Counted from the stretch's first letter, positions 40,589 through 49,638 are shown. The stretch is 64,000 nt of DNA from Methyloligella solikamskensis (GCF_042676065.1 NZ_JBHTJO010000002.1:186001-250000); one strand, 5' to 3'. A program made the numbers and translations. The notes: generated by a model from the sequence alone, not told the origin.

Positions 40589-41461
40589 TCATTGATCATA
40601 GATCGGCTCCGAGCCCGGATAGAGCGGGTCGTCGTCGTCATAGATTGGCTCCTGCTCGAAGATTGGAACCGGCTCATTGTACACCGGCTCTGACCGGAAC
40701 TGGCCCGGACCGCCCCAAAGCCCGACCTGGGCCTGCTTGGCCTTGTCGCGGGCCTTCGCCAGCGTGTCGTCGTTCTCCGTATCCGGCTTCGCCCAGCCCC
40801 GCTCGACCATCCAGAGCGAAAGATCCGTCTCGCCGATCCGGCAGCGTGCGGCGAATTCCGGCCGGTCGCCCCGGGGCGGCAGATCGCAGACCACGGCGCG
40901 CCCGCGGATCAGCCGGGTCAACGCCGCACGCGCCCGTGTCCCGCAGGGCCATTCCTTGCCGCTCTCGTCCTTGCAGGTCTCATCCTCGTCCCGCACCGAG
41001 ATGCCTTTGAGATGGATGATGTGATTGCCCGTCTTCAGGGTGCCGGCATCCTGCACGATGACCCGGTAGAACCGCTTCCGCCCCGCTGGCTTGATGGTGA
41101 TGGCGTGGCCTTTCTCGATAGCGGCGAAGCGCTTCACCTCCTCCGACGCATCGGCCAGACGCGAGGCGCCCGCCCCAGCAGGCGGCGCCGGCATGCGCCA
41201 ATCCGCGCGGGAGAGTTCCGATTGGGGCGTGGGTGCACGCTCGCCCCAGGAGGATGTCGTATTCTGAGAGCCCGCCTCGCCGGAGGCCGTCGCACGCCCG
41301 TCCGATGCGTTCCCGTCCCAGGTCGTGTTCCTGGCGATCTTCACATCCGACCGCCCGCTGCCGTCGTCCGTCTCCGGGGCGCTCACAAGGGCCGGCAGCA
41401 CGAACAGCACCAGCACGGCGATGCCGATCGACAAAGCGGCGAGGCGTGCCAAGAGAAGCAT
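40589..41461 (-). CDS. Degenerate staphylococcal-nuclease-like protein
   Basis: An N-terminal membrane anchor (LLLARLAALSIGIAVLVLFV) is followed by a Ser/Thr/Gly-rich spacer and an SNase-fold domain from about 135 to 250 (FYRVIVQDAGTLKTGNHIIH, CGTRARAALTRLIRGRAVVC, CRIGETDLSLWMVERGWAKP). Where active enzymes have RLxGIDAPE there is HLKGISVRDEDE, and the usual DRYGR is replaced by RGDRPEF, so the catalytic arginines appear lost. The C-terminus is an acidic Tyr/Pro repeat (EPVYNEPVPIFEQEPIYDDD). It probably binds rather than cuts; the ligand is unknown. Confidence 0.8.
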   Translation of the reverse strand: MLLLARLAALSIGIAVLVLFVLPALVSAPETDDGSGRSDVKIARNTTWDGNASDGRATASGEAGSQNTTSSWGERAPTPQSELSRADWRMPAPPAGAGASRLADASEEVKRFAAIEKGHAITIKPAGRKRFYRVIVQDAGTLKTGNHIIHLKGISVRDEDETCKDESGKEWPCGTRARAALTRLIRGRAVVCDLPPRGDRPEFAARCRIGETDLSLWMVERGWAKPDTENDDTLAKARDKAKQAQVGLWGGPGQFRSEPVYNEPVPIFEQEPIYDDDDPLYPGSEPIYDQ

Positions 41462-41477
41462 GAAAGGCCTCGTTCCC

Positions 41478-42158
41478 TCACTGGCTGACCCAAAGGATCC
41501 GGTGCATCCATTCTATCCGCTTCAGCGGAAACACGAGATCGGAATGCTCCGGATTGAGCGACGCAAGCTCGATCGCTTTCTGGCCGCGCTTGACCAGGAT
41601 CTTCGCCATAACCTCCCCATCAGTCGTTTTTGCGACCAGCCGGTCGCCTTTTCGGATGGAGGCGGCGGGCGAGACGATTAGCACGTCGCCCGGACGATAG
41701 AGCGGCGCCATGCTGTCGCCTGCGACTTCAAGGGCATAGGCGTTCTCGTCGGCGAGGCCGGGCGGCGTCACCGCGTCCCATCCGGAGCCTGCCGGAAAAC
41801 CGCCATCGTCGAAGAACCCGCCCGCTCCCGCTTGCGTCAGTCCGATGAGAGGCACGGGCCGGGCCGCGGGATCATCGTCGCAAAGGAGCTGTACGAACTC
41901 GTCAAGACCGGCGCCCGTCGCCTGGAGGACTTTGGAGATGCTCTCCGTGGTCGGCCACCGGGGCCGGCCCTCGGCGGTCGTCCGCTTGGACCGGTTGAAG
42001 GAGGTCGCATCGAGCCCGGCGCTTTTGGCAAGCGCCGAGGTGGAGAGATTGTAGCGCTGGGCCAGCGCGTCGATGGCGGACCAGACATTGGCGTGGGTCA
42101 GCCGGTCGTGGAGCGCGCCCCGTGAGATCTGCGTCTTGGTCTGGTCGAGCTTCGACAT
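41478..42158 (-). CDS. LexA-like regulator with S24 peptidase domain
   Basis: A 226-residue protein. The N-terminal half is a helix-turn-helix domain (NVWSAIDALAQRYNLSTSAL, AKSAGLDATSFNRSKR). The C-terminal half is an S24 self-cleaving domain with the catalytic Ser in EVAGDSMAPLYRPGD and the Lys in DRLVAKTTDGEVMAKIL. An Ala-Gly cut site may be QAGAGGFF. Start is ATG 42158 or ATG 42176; neither has a good ribosome site. Similar regulators are widespread in Hyphomicrobiales and their targets are largely unknown. RecA-triggered cleavage is possible but inferred. Confidence 0.85.
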   Translation of the reverse strand: MSKLDQTKTQISRGALHDRLTHANVWSAIDALAQRYNLSTSALAKSAGLDATSFNRSKRTTAEGRPRWPTTESISKVLQATGAGLDEFVQLLCDDDPAARPVPLIGLTQAGAGGFFDDGGFPAGSGWDAVTPPGLADENAYALEVAGDSMAPLYRPGDVLIVSPAASIRKGDRLVAKTTDGEVMAKILVKRGQKAIELASLNPEHSDLVFPLKRIEWMHRILWVSQ

Positions 42159-42277
42159 ATAGGAATTATTCCCCATTCTCCGACAGGGGCAACCGATTTC
42201 CGGCAACAGATTTCGGGCGCTTGCCCGGACCGGACCATCGCCGCTAGACTCATGCTATTGGATGCCCTCGAGGCAAG

Positions 42278-42646
42278 ATGAGCGATACCCTCTACAAGAT
42301 CACCGATGTGGGCGCCCTCGCGAAAGCGGAGGAAAGCGGGCTGCTGGAAGGCTCCGCCGACGATCTGCGCGACGGCTACATCCATCTTTCCACCCGGACC
42401 CAGGTCGCCGGCACCTTGGACAAGCATTTCGTAGGCGAGGACAATCTGATGCTGCTTGCCTTCGACGCCGACAGTATCGCCGGCGATCTTCGCTGGGAGG
42501 CATCCCGTGGTGGCGAGGATTTTCCCCATCTCTACGGGACGCTGCCCTTGTCGGCTTTGAAATGGTCCGAGCCGCTGCCCATCCGCGCCGATGGCAAGCA
42601 CATCCTGCCCGCCGCCGTCCTCACCAAAATGGGCGTTGGCCAGTGA
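42278..42646 (+). CDS. DUF952 family protein
   Basis: A 122-residue cytosolic protein. LYKITDVGALAKAEESGLLE, DGYIHLSTRTQVAGTLDKHF and FPHLYGTLPLSALKWSEPLP are the DUF952 hallmark segments. The fold is related to ADP-ribosyl-handling proteins, but no reaction is established. Its TGA stop overlaps the GTG of pyrD (GTGA), so the two are translationally coupled, a gene order seen often in alphaproteobacteria. Confidence 0.9.
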   Translation: MSDTLYKITDVGALAKAEESGLLEGSADDLRDGYIHLSTRTQVAGTLDKHFVGEDNLMLLAFDADSIAGDLRWEASRGGEDFPHLYGTLPLSALKWSEPLPIRADGKHILPAAVLTKMGVGQ

Positions 42647-43761
42647 GCGGCTCGCGTTCTTCCGGCATGTCCTGGCTCACCCCCTCGCTTTACGGGCTGG
42701 GCCAGCACGCCCTGCGCCGCCTCGATCCCGAGATGGCCCACGGCCTCACTATCCGCGCGCTCCAGATGGGCCTGTTTCCCCGCGCGACCGAGCCCGACGA
42801 CCCGCGCCTGTCCCAGGAGCTGTGGGGTCTGACCTTCAAGAACCCCATCGGCATGGCGGCCGGCTTCGACAAGAACGCCGAAGTCGCCCCCCAGCTTATC
42901 GAGATGGGCTTCGGCTTCGCAGAGGTCGGCACGGTGACGCCGCGCCCGCAACCCGGCAACGATCAGCCCCGTCTCTTCCGGTCGGAAGAGGAGCGCGCCG
43001 TGATCAATCGCATGGGCTTCAACAATGAGGGCCATCTGGCGGCGCTGGAAAGACTTCGCGGACGCTGCCCAGGCGTGGTCGGCGTCAATATCGGCGCCAA
43101 CAAGGACAGCACCGACCGCATCGCCGACTATGTGAAAGGGATCGAGCGGCTCACCGAGGTCGCCGGCTACTTCACCGTCAACATCTCGTCCCCCAACACA
43201 CCGGGCCTGCGCGATCTGCAATCGCCCGAGGCGCTGTGTGAGCTCTTGGGCGCGCTGAGCGCCGCGCGACAGCCCAGCGAGACCACGGGCCGCGTCCCGC
43301 CCCTCCTCATCAAGCTCGCCCCCGATATCGATCATGAGGCGCTGCCCGAGATCATTTCCGTGGCGCGCCGCGGCGGCATCGACGGCATCGTGGTCACCAA
43401 TACGACCCTGTCCCGCGAGGGGCTGCACGACCAAGAGTTCGCGGCGCAAGCTGGCGGGCTTTCCGGCCGCCCGCTCTTCGCCCGCTCCACCAAGTTTCTG
43501 GCCGAGCTCTATCTGCTCACCGACGGCAAGCTGCCGCTGATCGGGGTGGGGGGTATCGATTCCGGTGAAAAGGCGGTGGAGAAGATCGAGGCCGGCGCCT
43601 CGCTGATACAGCTCTATACGGGGATGGTGTTCGAAGGGCCGGGACTGCTCACCGACATCAAGCGCGCGATCTTGAAGCGCCTCGACGAAGGCCCGCAATC
43701 GAGCCTGAAGGAGCTGGTCGGCGTCAGCGCCACCGAATGGGCCGACCGCCTGCCGCTTTAA
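42643..43761 (+). CDS. pyrD: Dihydroorotate dehydrogenase (quinone), class 2
   Basis: Oxidises dihydroorotate to orotate in pyrimidine synthesis, passing electrons to quinone at the membrane. NPIGMAAGFDKNAEV, FAEVGTVTPRPQPGND, FTVNISSPNTPGLRDL (catalytic Ser of class 2), LLIKLAPDI, TNTTLSREGL and LIGVGGIDSG are all intact. The N-terminal amphipathic segment (LTPSLYGLGQHALRRLDPEM) is the class 2 membrane-binding part. GTG 42643 overlaps the DUF952 stop and gives 372 residues; ATG 42667 is the alternative. Confidence 0.95.
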   Translation: MSGSRSSGMSWLTPSLYGLGQHALRRLDPEMAHGLTIRALQMGLFPRATEPDDPRLSQELWGLTFKNPIGMAAGFDKNAEVAPQLIEMGFGFAEVGTVTPRPQPGNDQPRLFRSEEERAVINRMGFNNEGHLAALERLRGRCPGVVGVNIGANKDSTDRIADYVKGIERLTEVAGYFTVNISSPNTPGLRDLQSPEALCELLGALSAARQPSETTGRVPPLLIKLAPDIDHEALPEIISVARRGGIDGIVVTNTTLSREGLHDQEFAAQAGGLSGRPLFARSTKFLAELYLLTDGKLPLIGVGGIDSGEKAVEKIEAGASLIQLYTGMVFEGPGLLTDIKRAILKRLDEGPQSSLKELVGVSATEWADRLPL

Positions 43762-43771
43762 GCGCTTATGA

Positions 43772-44083
43772 CTAGTGCCGCGGCGGGGGCGGGAGATCCG
43801 CTTCCGCGCTGCGGCGGCTCGAGCCGCTACCCGTCATCAGCTTCAGCACCCGCGCGATCAGCCAGATCGGGAAGACCAGCACGGCGCCCAGCAGGAAGTA
43901 GCGGCCGAACTCTTCGATGGCCCGGAAGCCCATATTGTAGATGTAGTTGGCGAGCCGCTGGATGCTCTCCACGATCTCGAACGGGCTGAACCCGAAGGCT
44001 GCGAGCAGCATGCCGACGATGAGCGAGATGATAGCCAGGCGAAGCAGTACGAGCGCCGGATTGCCGCCGAAAAACCGTTCCAT
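43772..44083 (-). CDS. DUF6460 family membrane protein
   Basis: A 103-residue protein with two membrane helices (ALVLLRLAIISLIVGMLLAA and YFLLGAVLVFPIWLIARVLK) joined by an amphipathic segment (FSPFEIVESIQRLANYIYNM). This matches DUF6460, a small alphaproteobacterial family of unknown function. The start MERFFGGNPA at 44083 is the conserved one; the longer open frame is not. A Pro-rich end (ADLPPPPRH) follows the second helix. It faces pyrD across 10 bases. Confidence 0.85.
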   Translation of the reverse strand: MERFFGGNPALVLLRLAIISLIVGMLLAAFGFSPFEIVESIQRLANYIYNMGFRAIEEFGRYFLLGAVLVFPIWLIARVLKLMTGSGSSRRSAEADLPPPPRH

Positions 44084-44205
44084 CGCCTGATATCCTCTCA
44101 ATCGTTCGAGCTGCGCCTTGTCATCGCAAGGTTGCAAGCCAAAGTTGGGTAGGCGGGCGCGCAAGGTCAAGCGTTACCGTGTGAACCGTGGAGTGTTGTC
44201 CCCCG

Positions 44206-46761
44206 ATGAAGGCTGCGAGTATCCGCCCGGCAGAAAGCGCATCCCGCGCGTTGCCGGAGCCATTCGCCGGCTGGTTCGAATCCCGCGGCTGGCAGCCTCA
44301 TGCCCATCAGCTGGCATTGCTGGCGGCGGCCCAAGCCGGCAAGGACACGCTTCTGATCGCGCCGACCGGCGGCGGCAAGACTCTTGCCGGCTTCCTGCCG
44401 AGCCTCGTTGAGCTTGCCGAGCGGAACGCGGACCGGAAAGAGGGGGCGCCCTCCCAGGGCATCCACACCCTCTATGTCTCGCCCCTGAAGGCGCTCGCCG
44501 TCGACATCGCCCGCAACCTCGCTGCACCTGTCGAGGAGATGGGCCTTCCCATTACGCTGGAGACCCGCACCGGCGACACGCCCGCCTCCAGGCGGCAACG
44601 TCAGCGCCTGAAGCCGCCCGATATCCTGCTCACCACGCCGGAGCAGATTGCGCTGATGCTGTCCCACAAGGACAGCGCGGAGATGTTCGCCAATCTGCGC
44701 ATGGTGATCTTCGACGAGCTGCACGCCTTCGCCTCCACCAAGCGCGGCGATCTTCTGGCGCTGGGCCTTGCCCGCCTCAGAAGCTTCGCGCCCGATCTTC
44801 GCGCTGTCGGCTTGTCGGCCACCGTGGCGCGACCGACCGAGCTCGCCGCTTTCCTGGTGCCGAACGCGCAGGCCAAGAGCTCCAGGCTTGCCGAGATCGT
44901 CACCGCCCCGGCAGGCGTCGGCGCTGATATCTCCATCCTGCCATCGGAGGCCGATCTTCCCTGGGCGGGCCATTCGGCGCGCTATGCGCTGCCGGAGATC
45001 TACGAAGCCATCAAGGCTCACAAGATGAGCCTGATGTTCGTGAACACCCGCTCCCAGGCGGAGATGCTGTTCCATCTCCTGTGGGACTGGAACGAGGACA
45101 ATCTCCCCATCGCCCTCCATCACGGCTCCCTCGATGTCGGTCAGCGCCGCAAGGTCGAGGCCGCCATGGTGGCCGGCAAGCTGCGCGCCGTGGTCTGCAC
45201 CTCGACCCTGGATCTCGGCATCGACTGGGGCGACGTGGATCTCGTCATCAATGTCGGCGCCCCGAAGGGGGCGAGCCGTCTCGCCCAGCGCATCGGCCGT
45301 GCCAATCACCGGCTCGACGAGCCGAGCAAGGCGCTGCTCGTCCCCGCCAACCGCTTCGAGGTCGTCGAATGCCGCGCGGCCTTGGAGGCCGCAGCCGAAG
45401 GGGCGCAGGACACGCCGCCCTTCCGCCCCGGAGCGCTGGACGTGCTCGCCCAGCACGTGCTCTGCGTCGCCTGCTCAGGCCCCTTCGATGCCGATGCGCT
45501 CTATGAAGAAGTGGCAAGTGCTTCGCCCTATCACGGCATTTCCCGGAAAGACTTCGACCGCATCGTCCATTTCGTGGCGACGGGCGGCTATGCGCTCTCT
45601 CACTACGACCGCTACGCCAAGATGCGGAAGACGCCGGAAGGCCTCTGGCGCATCGCCCATCCCCGCGTCGCCCAGCAATACCGTCTGAACGCCGGCACCA
45701 TCGTCGAGGCACCCATGCTTCGGGTGCGGCTGGCGCGGGGAAAGGGCGGCGCGCTGAAGCCGAAATCCGTGCTGGCCGCGGGAAAGGTCTTGGGCGAGGT
45801 CGAGGAGTGGTTCATCGAGCAGCTCGCGCCTGGCGATACGTTTCTGTTCGCCGGTCAGGTGCTCCGCTTCGAAGGCATCCGCGAGAACGACGCCATCGTC
45901 ACCCGGACCACCAAGAACGAGCCGAAGATCCCATCCTATGATGGCGGCAAGTTTCCGCTCTCTACCTATCTGGCCGATCGAGTCCGTCGCATCTTCGCAG
46001 ACCAGGGCCAGTGGGCCGGACTGCCGGAGCAGGTCTCCGACTGGCTGCGCCTCCAGGCGGAGGTCTCCGCCGTACCGAGCCCCGATGAGATCCTGGTGGA
46101 GACCTTCCCCCGCAGCCGCAAATTCTATTTCGTCTGCTATCCCTTCGAAGGCCGCCTTGCCCATCAGAGCCTGGGTATGCTGCTCACCCGCCGCCTGGAG
46201 CGGGCCGGCGCTCGTCCCCTCGGCTTCGTCGCCAACGAATACGCGCTCGCCATCTGGGGCCTGAGCGATATGGGCGCCATGATCCGCTCCGGCCGCCTCG
46301 ATCTGGAAGCCCTGTTCGACGAGGACATGCTGGGCGACGATCTCGACGCGTGGCTCGCCGAATCCAACCTGATGAAGCGGTCCTTCCGCACCTGCGCCAT
46401 CATCTCCGGCCTTATCGAACGCCGCCATCCGGGCCAGGAGAAGACCGGCCGCCAGATGACCGTCTCCTCCGATCTCGTCTACGATGTGCTCCGCGCCCAT
46501 GAGCCCGATCACATTCTCCTCCAGGCCGCCTGGGCGGATGCGGCGACAGGACTTGTCGACATCGCCAGATTGGGGCAATTTCTCAAGCGTGTACGGGGGC
46601 GAATCACCCACCATGCATTGAGTCGAGTCTCACCCCTCTCAGTTCCTGTCATGCTCGAGATCGGGCGCGAAACGGTGCCCGGCGACGCCAAGGAGACTCT
46701 GCTCCGTGAAACCGTCGATGAACTTATCGCTGAAGCCGCGGCTGGTCGCGGTGAGCCCTGA
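44206..46761 (+). CDS. Ligase-associated DEXH-box DNA helicase (Lhr-like)
   Basis: An 851-residue superfamily 2 helicase. Motif I is APTGGGKTLAGFLPSL, motif II FDELHAF, motif III SATVARPTE, motif VI QRIGRANHR. The long C-terminal region with a winged helix and a beta-rich domain matches the Lhr core and the ligase-associated DNA damage response family, in which a helicase, a PdeM-type phosphoesterase, an exonuclease and an ATP-dependent ligase are encoded together. Only the first two are found here. ATG 44206 is preferred to GTG 44188. Its 3' end nearly touches pdeM. Confidence 0.92.
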   Translation: MKAASIRPAESASRALPEPFAGWFESRGWQPHAHQLALLAAAQAGKDTLLIAPTGGGKTLAGFLPSLVELAERNADRKEGAPSQGIHTLYVSPLKALAVDIARNLAAPVEEMGLPITLETRTGDTPASRRQRQRLKPPDILLTTPEQIALMLSHKDSAEMFANLRMVIFDELHAFASTKRGDLLALGLARLRSFAPDLRAVGLSATVARPTELAAFLVPNAQAKSSRLAEIVTAPAGVGADISILPSEADLPWAGHSARYALPEIYEAIKAHKMSLMFVNTRSQAEMLFHLLWDWNEDNLPIALHHGSLDVGQRRKVEAAMVAGKLRAVVCTSTLDLGIDWGDVDLVINVGAPKGASRLAQRIGRANHRLDEPSKALLVPANRFEVVECRAALEAAAEGAQDTPPFRPGALDVLAQHVLCVACSGPFDADALYEEVASASPYHGISRKDFDRIVHFVATGGYALSHYDRYAKMRKTPEGLWRIAHPRVAQQYRLNAGTIVEAPMLRVRLARGKGGALKPKSVLAAGKVLGEVEEWFIEQLAPGDTFLFAGQVLRFEGIRENDAIVTRTTKNEPKIPSYDGGKFPLSTYLADRVRRIFADQGQWAGLPEQVSDWLRLQAEVSAVPSPDEILVETFPRSRKFYFVCYPFEGRLAHQSLGMLLTRRLERAGARPLGFVANEYALAIWGLSDMGAMIRSGRLDLEALFDEDMLGDDLDAWLAESNLMKRSFRTCAIISGLIERRHPGQEKTGRQMTVSSDLVYDVLRAHEPDHILLQAAWADAATGLVDIARLGQFLKRVRGRITHHALSRVSPLSVPVMLEIGRETVPGDAKETLLRETVDELIAEAAAGRGEP

Positions 46762-46768
46762 TACGGCC

Positions 46769-47461
46769 ATGCCCCGCGGCGAACGCGACGACCCCAGCCT
46801 CAAGCTGTGCGGTCAGGACTTCATTCCCCATTCCGAAGGCGCGCTCTACTGGGAAGCCCAGCGCACCCTGCTGGTCGCCGATCTCCATCTGGAGAAGGGC
46901 GCGGCCTTCGCCCGGCGCGGCAGCATGCTGCCGCCCTACGATACCCGGATGACCCTGTGGCGCCTGTGCAAGGTGGTCGATTATTTCGATCCCGCTCGCA
47001 TCGTGGCCCTGGGGGATAGCTTCCATACGTCCGAGGTTGCGGCCTTCTTGCCGGAGGAAGAGCGCGAGACCATCGCCGAGTTGCAGGAAGGCCGGGAGTG
47101 GTACTGGGTGACCGGCAACCACGATCCGGAGATCCCGTCCGCGCTGGGCGGGACGGTCTGCGAGTCCCTGGCCATCGGTGGCATCACCTGCCGCCACGAG
47201 CCCACCCGGGCCGGTCAGGAGATCGCCGGCCATCTGCATCCGGTGGCGCGCATCACCGCCCGGGGCGAGGCTATCCGGCGGAAATGCTTCGCCACCGACG
47301 GCGACAAGATGGTGATGCCGGCATTTGGCTCGTATGCCGGGGGCTTGAGCATCTTCTCCGACGCCTTTGCCGGACTGCTGTCCCGCGAGCGTCTCGCGGC
47401 CTGGCTGTTGGGCCGCGATGCAGTCTATCCGATTTTCGGAGCCGCGCTGTTTCGCGAGTAG
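46769..47461 (+). CDS. pdeM: Ligase-associated DNA damage response endonuclease PdeM
   Basis: A 230-residue calcineurin-like phosphoesterase. The metal-site motifs are VADLHLEKG, ALGDSFH, GNHDPEI, CRHEP and GHLHPV. It follows the helicase gene by 7 bases; earlier in-frame starts (GTG 46751, ATG 46706) would overlap the helicase, and I use ATG 46769 (MPRGERDDP). The family is found with the ligase-associated helicase in many bacteria and is thought to process DNA ends during repair, by genomic association. Confidence 0.9.
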   Translation: MPRGERDDPSLKLCGQDFIPHSEGALYWEAQRTLLVADLHLEKGAAFARRGSMLPPYDTRMTLWRLCKVVDYFDPARIVALGDSFHTSEVAAFLPEEERETIAELQEGREWYWVTGNHDPEIPSALGGTVCESLAIGGITCRHEPTRAGQEIAGHLHPVARITARGEAIRRKCFATDGDKMVMPAFGSYAGGLSIFSDAFAGLLSRERLAAWLLGRDAVYPIFGAALFRE

Positions 47462-47465
47462 GTCC

Positions 47466-47605
47466 TTATGGTTCGAGACGCGAGCTGCGCTCGCCCTCAC
47501 CAAGAGGAGGAAGGCTGTCCCTCCTCGGCCTAAAGCCGCCAGGCACGCCCTCTCGCCTCACCCTGAGGGGGCCGCAGGCCCGTCTCGAAGGGTGCAGGCC
47601 CTAAG
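47466..47605. repeat. Intergenic repeat, family A copy 3 (inverted) with a second palindrome
   Basis: TTATGGTTCGAGACGCGAGC then GCTCGCCCTCACCA is the inverse of the family A unit at 15072-15117. Beyond it, CTCACCCTGAGG and CGTCTCGAAGGG make a related palindrome. Family B follows at once. Confidence 0.65.
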
Positions 47606-47618
47606 CTCACCTCCGGTG

Positions 47619-47713
47619 TCATTGCCCGGCTTGACCGGGCAATCCAGTAACCACCGATGTTCTTTGTTCGCGAAGACAGGGGGTACTGGATCCCTGCTTT
47701 CGCAGGGATGACG
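47619..47713. repeat. Intergenic palindromic repeat, family B copy 2
   Basis: GTCATTGCCCGG..CCGGGCAATCCAGTA, a spacer, then TACTGGATCCCTGC..GCAGGGATGAC. The ends GTCAT/ATGAC and the inner CCAGTA/TACTGG are inverse copies. Same design as 1717-1793. Confidence 0.75.
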
Positions 47714-47730
47714 CCCGAATGTCTCCCCGC

Positions 47731-48549
47731 CTAATCCCGGCGGAATAGGCCCCAGGCGCCGAGCCCCATGAGCAGCGCGATGGCCACTGCCAGGAGGCCG
47801 TAGAGGATCGGGTGCTGGAAGGCGAGGATGTAGACTCCGCGTTCGAACCCGACCTTCTGGACGTTGAGCATGCTCTCGTCCTTGCTCAACAACTTGCCGT
47901 CCTGGAACAGCAGCACCTCCGCGGTATAGGCGCCGATGGGCACGTTGACGGGCATGTCCACCGTGCCACGGAACAGGCTGCGCCCGATGAAGGTGACGGC
48001 GTTGTCCAGATACTGGAAGAGCAGGTTCTCCTCCTTGTTGCGGATCACCGCCTGGCGGAACAGGTCGTCGCTCACCGAGGAATTGTCGTCCGGGCCGAGA
48101 TCGAGGGCGGTGAAGCCGACCTTCAGCTCCTTCAGCGTCTCCTCCGACGCAATGGCCCGCAAGGGACGCGAAGAGAGCACGGCATAGAAGCCCGGGATGT
48201 CGTGAAACACCTTCGAGCTGCCATTGAGCCAGATACCGGCCATCCGTTCTTTCCGCCGGGCAACGATGTTCTGGTTCGGCCCGCGGATCACCATGATCAC
48301 GTCGTAGGGCGGGGCGTTCGGGTCCGGCGGTGCATAGTCCACCGCGCCGAAGATCACGATCTCGATACCCGTGAAGTTCGACTGGATGGCGATCTCCCGG
48401 GTCGAGATGTCGGTATGCACCCGTTCCGTGGGAATGTCCTCCGGGCCGCTCGGCGGCTGGGCCGAAGCAGCCGTGGCGAGCACAGCAGCCCCGAGCCCGA
48501 GAGCAAGAGCCAGGCTGAACTGCCGGATATGGTGCGCGAGCCTTACCAC
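47731..48549 (-). CDS. TIGR02186 family protein
   Basis: A 272-residue exported and membrane-anchored protein. A signal peptide (LALALGLGAAVLATAASAQ) is followed by a beta-rich domain (STREIAIQSNFTGIEIVIFG, YDVIMVIRGPNQNIVARRKE, YLDNAVTFIGRSLFRGTVDM) and a C-terminal helix (PILYGLLAVAIALLMGLGAW). This is the TIGR02186 pattern, typical of Hyphomicrobiales and commonly next to a TauE-type permease, as here (7-base overlap). The pair may form one transport unit; function is unproven. Confidence 0.9.
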   Translation of the reverse strand: MVRLAHHIRQFSLALALGLGAAVLATAASAQPPSGPEDIPTERVHTDISTREIAIQSNFTGIEIVIFGAVDYAPPDPNAPPYDVIMVIRGPNQNIVARRKERMAGIWLNGSSKVFHDIPGFYAVLSSRPLRAIASEETLKELKVGFTALDLGPDDNSSVSDDLFRQAVIRNKEENLLFQYLDNAVTFIGRSLFRGTVDMPVNVPIGAYTAEVLLFQDGKLLSKDESMLNVQKVGFERGVYILAFQHPILYGLLAVAIALLMGLGAWGLFRRD

Positions 48550-49475
48550 CGCGGCGTCTCCACCGGGGCGATGGTGTAGAGGTCGTCGGGCGTGATCACC
48601 AGCCCGAGCAGCAGCCGGATCGCGACCGCCAGCACCATGATCGCCAGCAGCGCACGAAGCTGCTCGCCCTTGAGGTTCTGGCCCGCGCGCGCGCCGTACT
48701 GCCCGCCCAGCACCCCGCCGATGATCAAGAGAAACGCCAGCAGGATATCGATGGTCTGGTTGAACACCGCATGCAGCATGGTCACCGCCGCGGTGACGAA
48801 GATGATCTGGAACAGCGAGGTCCCGATGACCACCGAGGTCGGCATGCGCAGGATGTAGATCATCGCCGGCACCATGAGGAAGCCGCCGCCCACGCCCAGC
48901 ACCGAGACCAGAATGCCGACGATGGAGCCGATCATGAGCACCGGGATCGCACTGATATAGAGCTTGGAGCGGTGAAACCGCATCTTGAAGGGCAGGCCGT
49001 GGACCCAGCTATGCTCGCCCGGCCGCCTTCCCTTCACCGGCTTGCCGGCCCGCTCTCGCCGGAGCGCGCGCACGCTTTCCGCCAGCATCAGCGTGCCGAT
49101 GGTGCCGAGGAAGGTCACGTAACCCAGCGCGATGGTGAGATCCGCCTGGCCGTAGGACTTCAAGAGGTTGACCAGCAACACGCCGACGAACGAGCCGAAC
49201 AGGCCGCCTACGATCAGCACCCCGCCCATGGTCGTATCGACATTGCCGCGCCGCCATTGCACCAGCGCGCCGGAGACCGACGAGGCGACGATCTGGTTGG
49301 CGCCCGTGGCAACCGCGATGGCCGGCGGGATGCCGAGGAACATCAGGAAGGGGGTGAGGAGGAAGCCGCCTCCGACCCCGAACATGCCGGAGAGAAAGCC
49401 GACGGCCCCGCCGAGCATCAGGATCACCAGAAGGTTCACTGATATCTCGGCAATGGGGAGATAAACCTGGAGCAT
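48543..49475 (-). CDS. TauE/SafE family permease
   Basis: A 310-residue inner-membrane protein with eight or so helices. The two inverted halves each carry the family motif: GFLSGMFGVGGGFLLTPFLM near the start and ILVSVLGVGGGFLMVPAMIY in the second half. The family exports or imports sulfite, organosulfonates or related anions. Start MLQVYLPIAE at 49475 is preferred; the longer reading begins with an unlikely basic stretch. Overlap with the TIGR02186 gene shows co-translation. Confidence 0.9.
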   Translation of the reverse strand: MLQVYLPIAEISVNLLVILMLGGAVGFLSGMFGVGGGFLLTPFLMFLGIPPAIAVATGANQIVASSVSGALVQWRRGNVDTTMGGVLIVGGLFGSFVGVLLVNLLKSYGQADLTIALGYVTFLGTIGTLMLAESVRALRRERAGKPVKGRRPGEHSWVHGLPFKMRFHRSKLYISAIPVLMIGSIVGILVSVLGVGGGFLMVPAMIYILRMPTSVVIGTSLFQIIFVTAAVTMLHAVFNQTIDILLAFLLIIGGVLGGQYGARAGQNLKGEQLRALLAIMVLAVAIRLLLGLVITPDDLYTIAPVETPRW

Positions 49476-49573
49476 CGAGCGTCGGCTTTGACTTCTTATT
49501 CGTGACGCAAGCGTGTTCGCCGCGGACCCCCCTGTCAATGGAGGGTAGCCGAGGCGGGGACCGCTGGGACAAT

Positions 49574-49609
49574 AAAAAACGCCTCCGGCCGAATTTGGAC
49601 CGGAGGCGC
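49574..49609 (-). terminator. Rho-independent terminator of the PodJ-like gene
   Basis: CGCCTCCGG and CCGGAGGCG make a 9-bp stem; on the minus strand GTTTTTTATT follows. The gene it serves stops at 49639. Confidence 0.88.
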
Positions 49610-49638
49610 TTTAAATTCCGTTGCTTTGAGCGCGGGGT

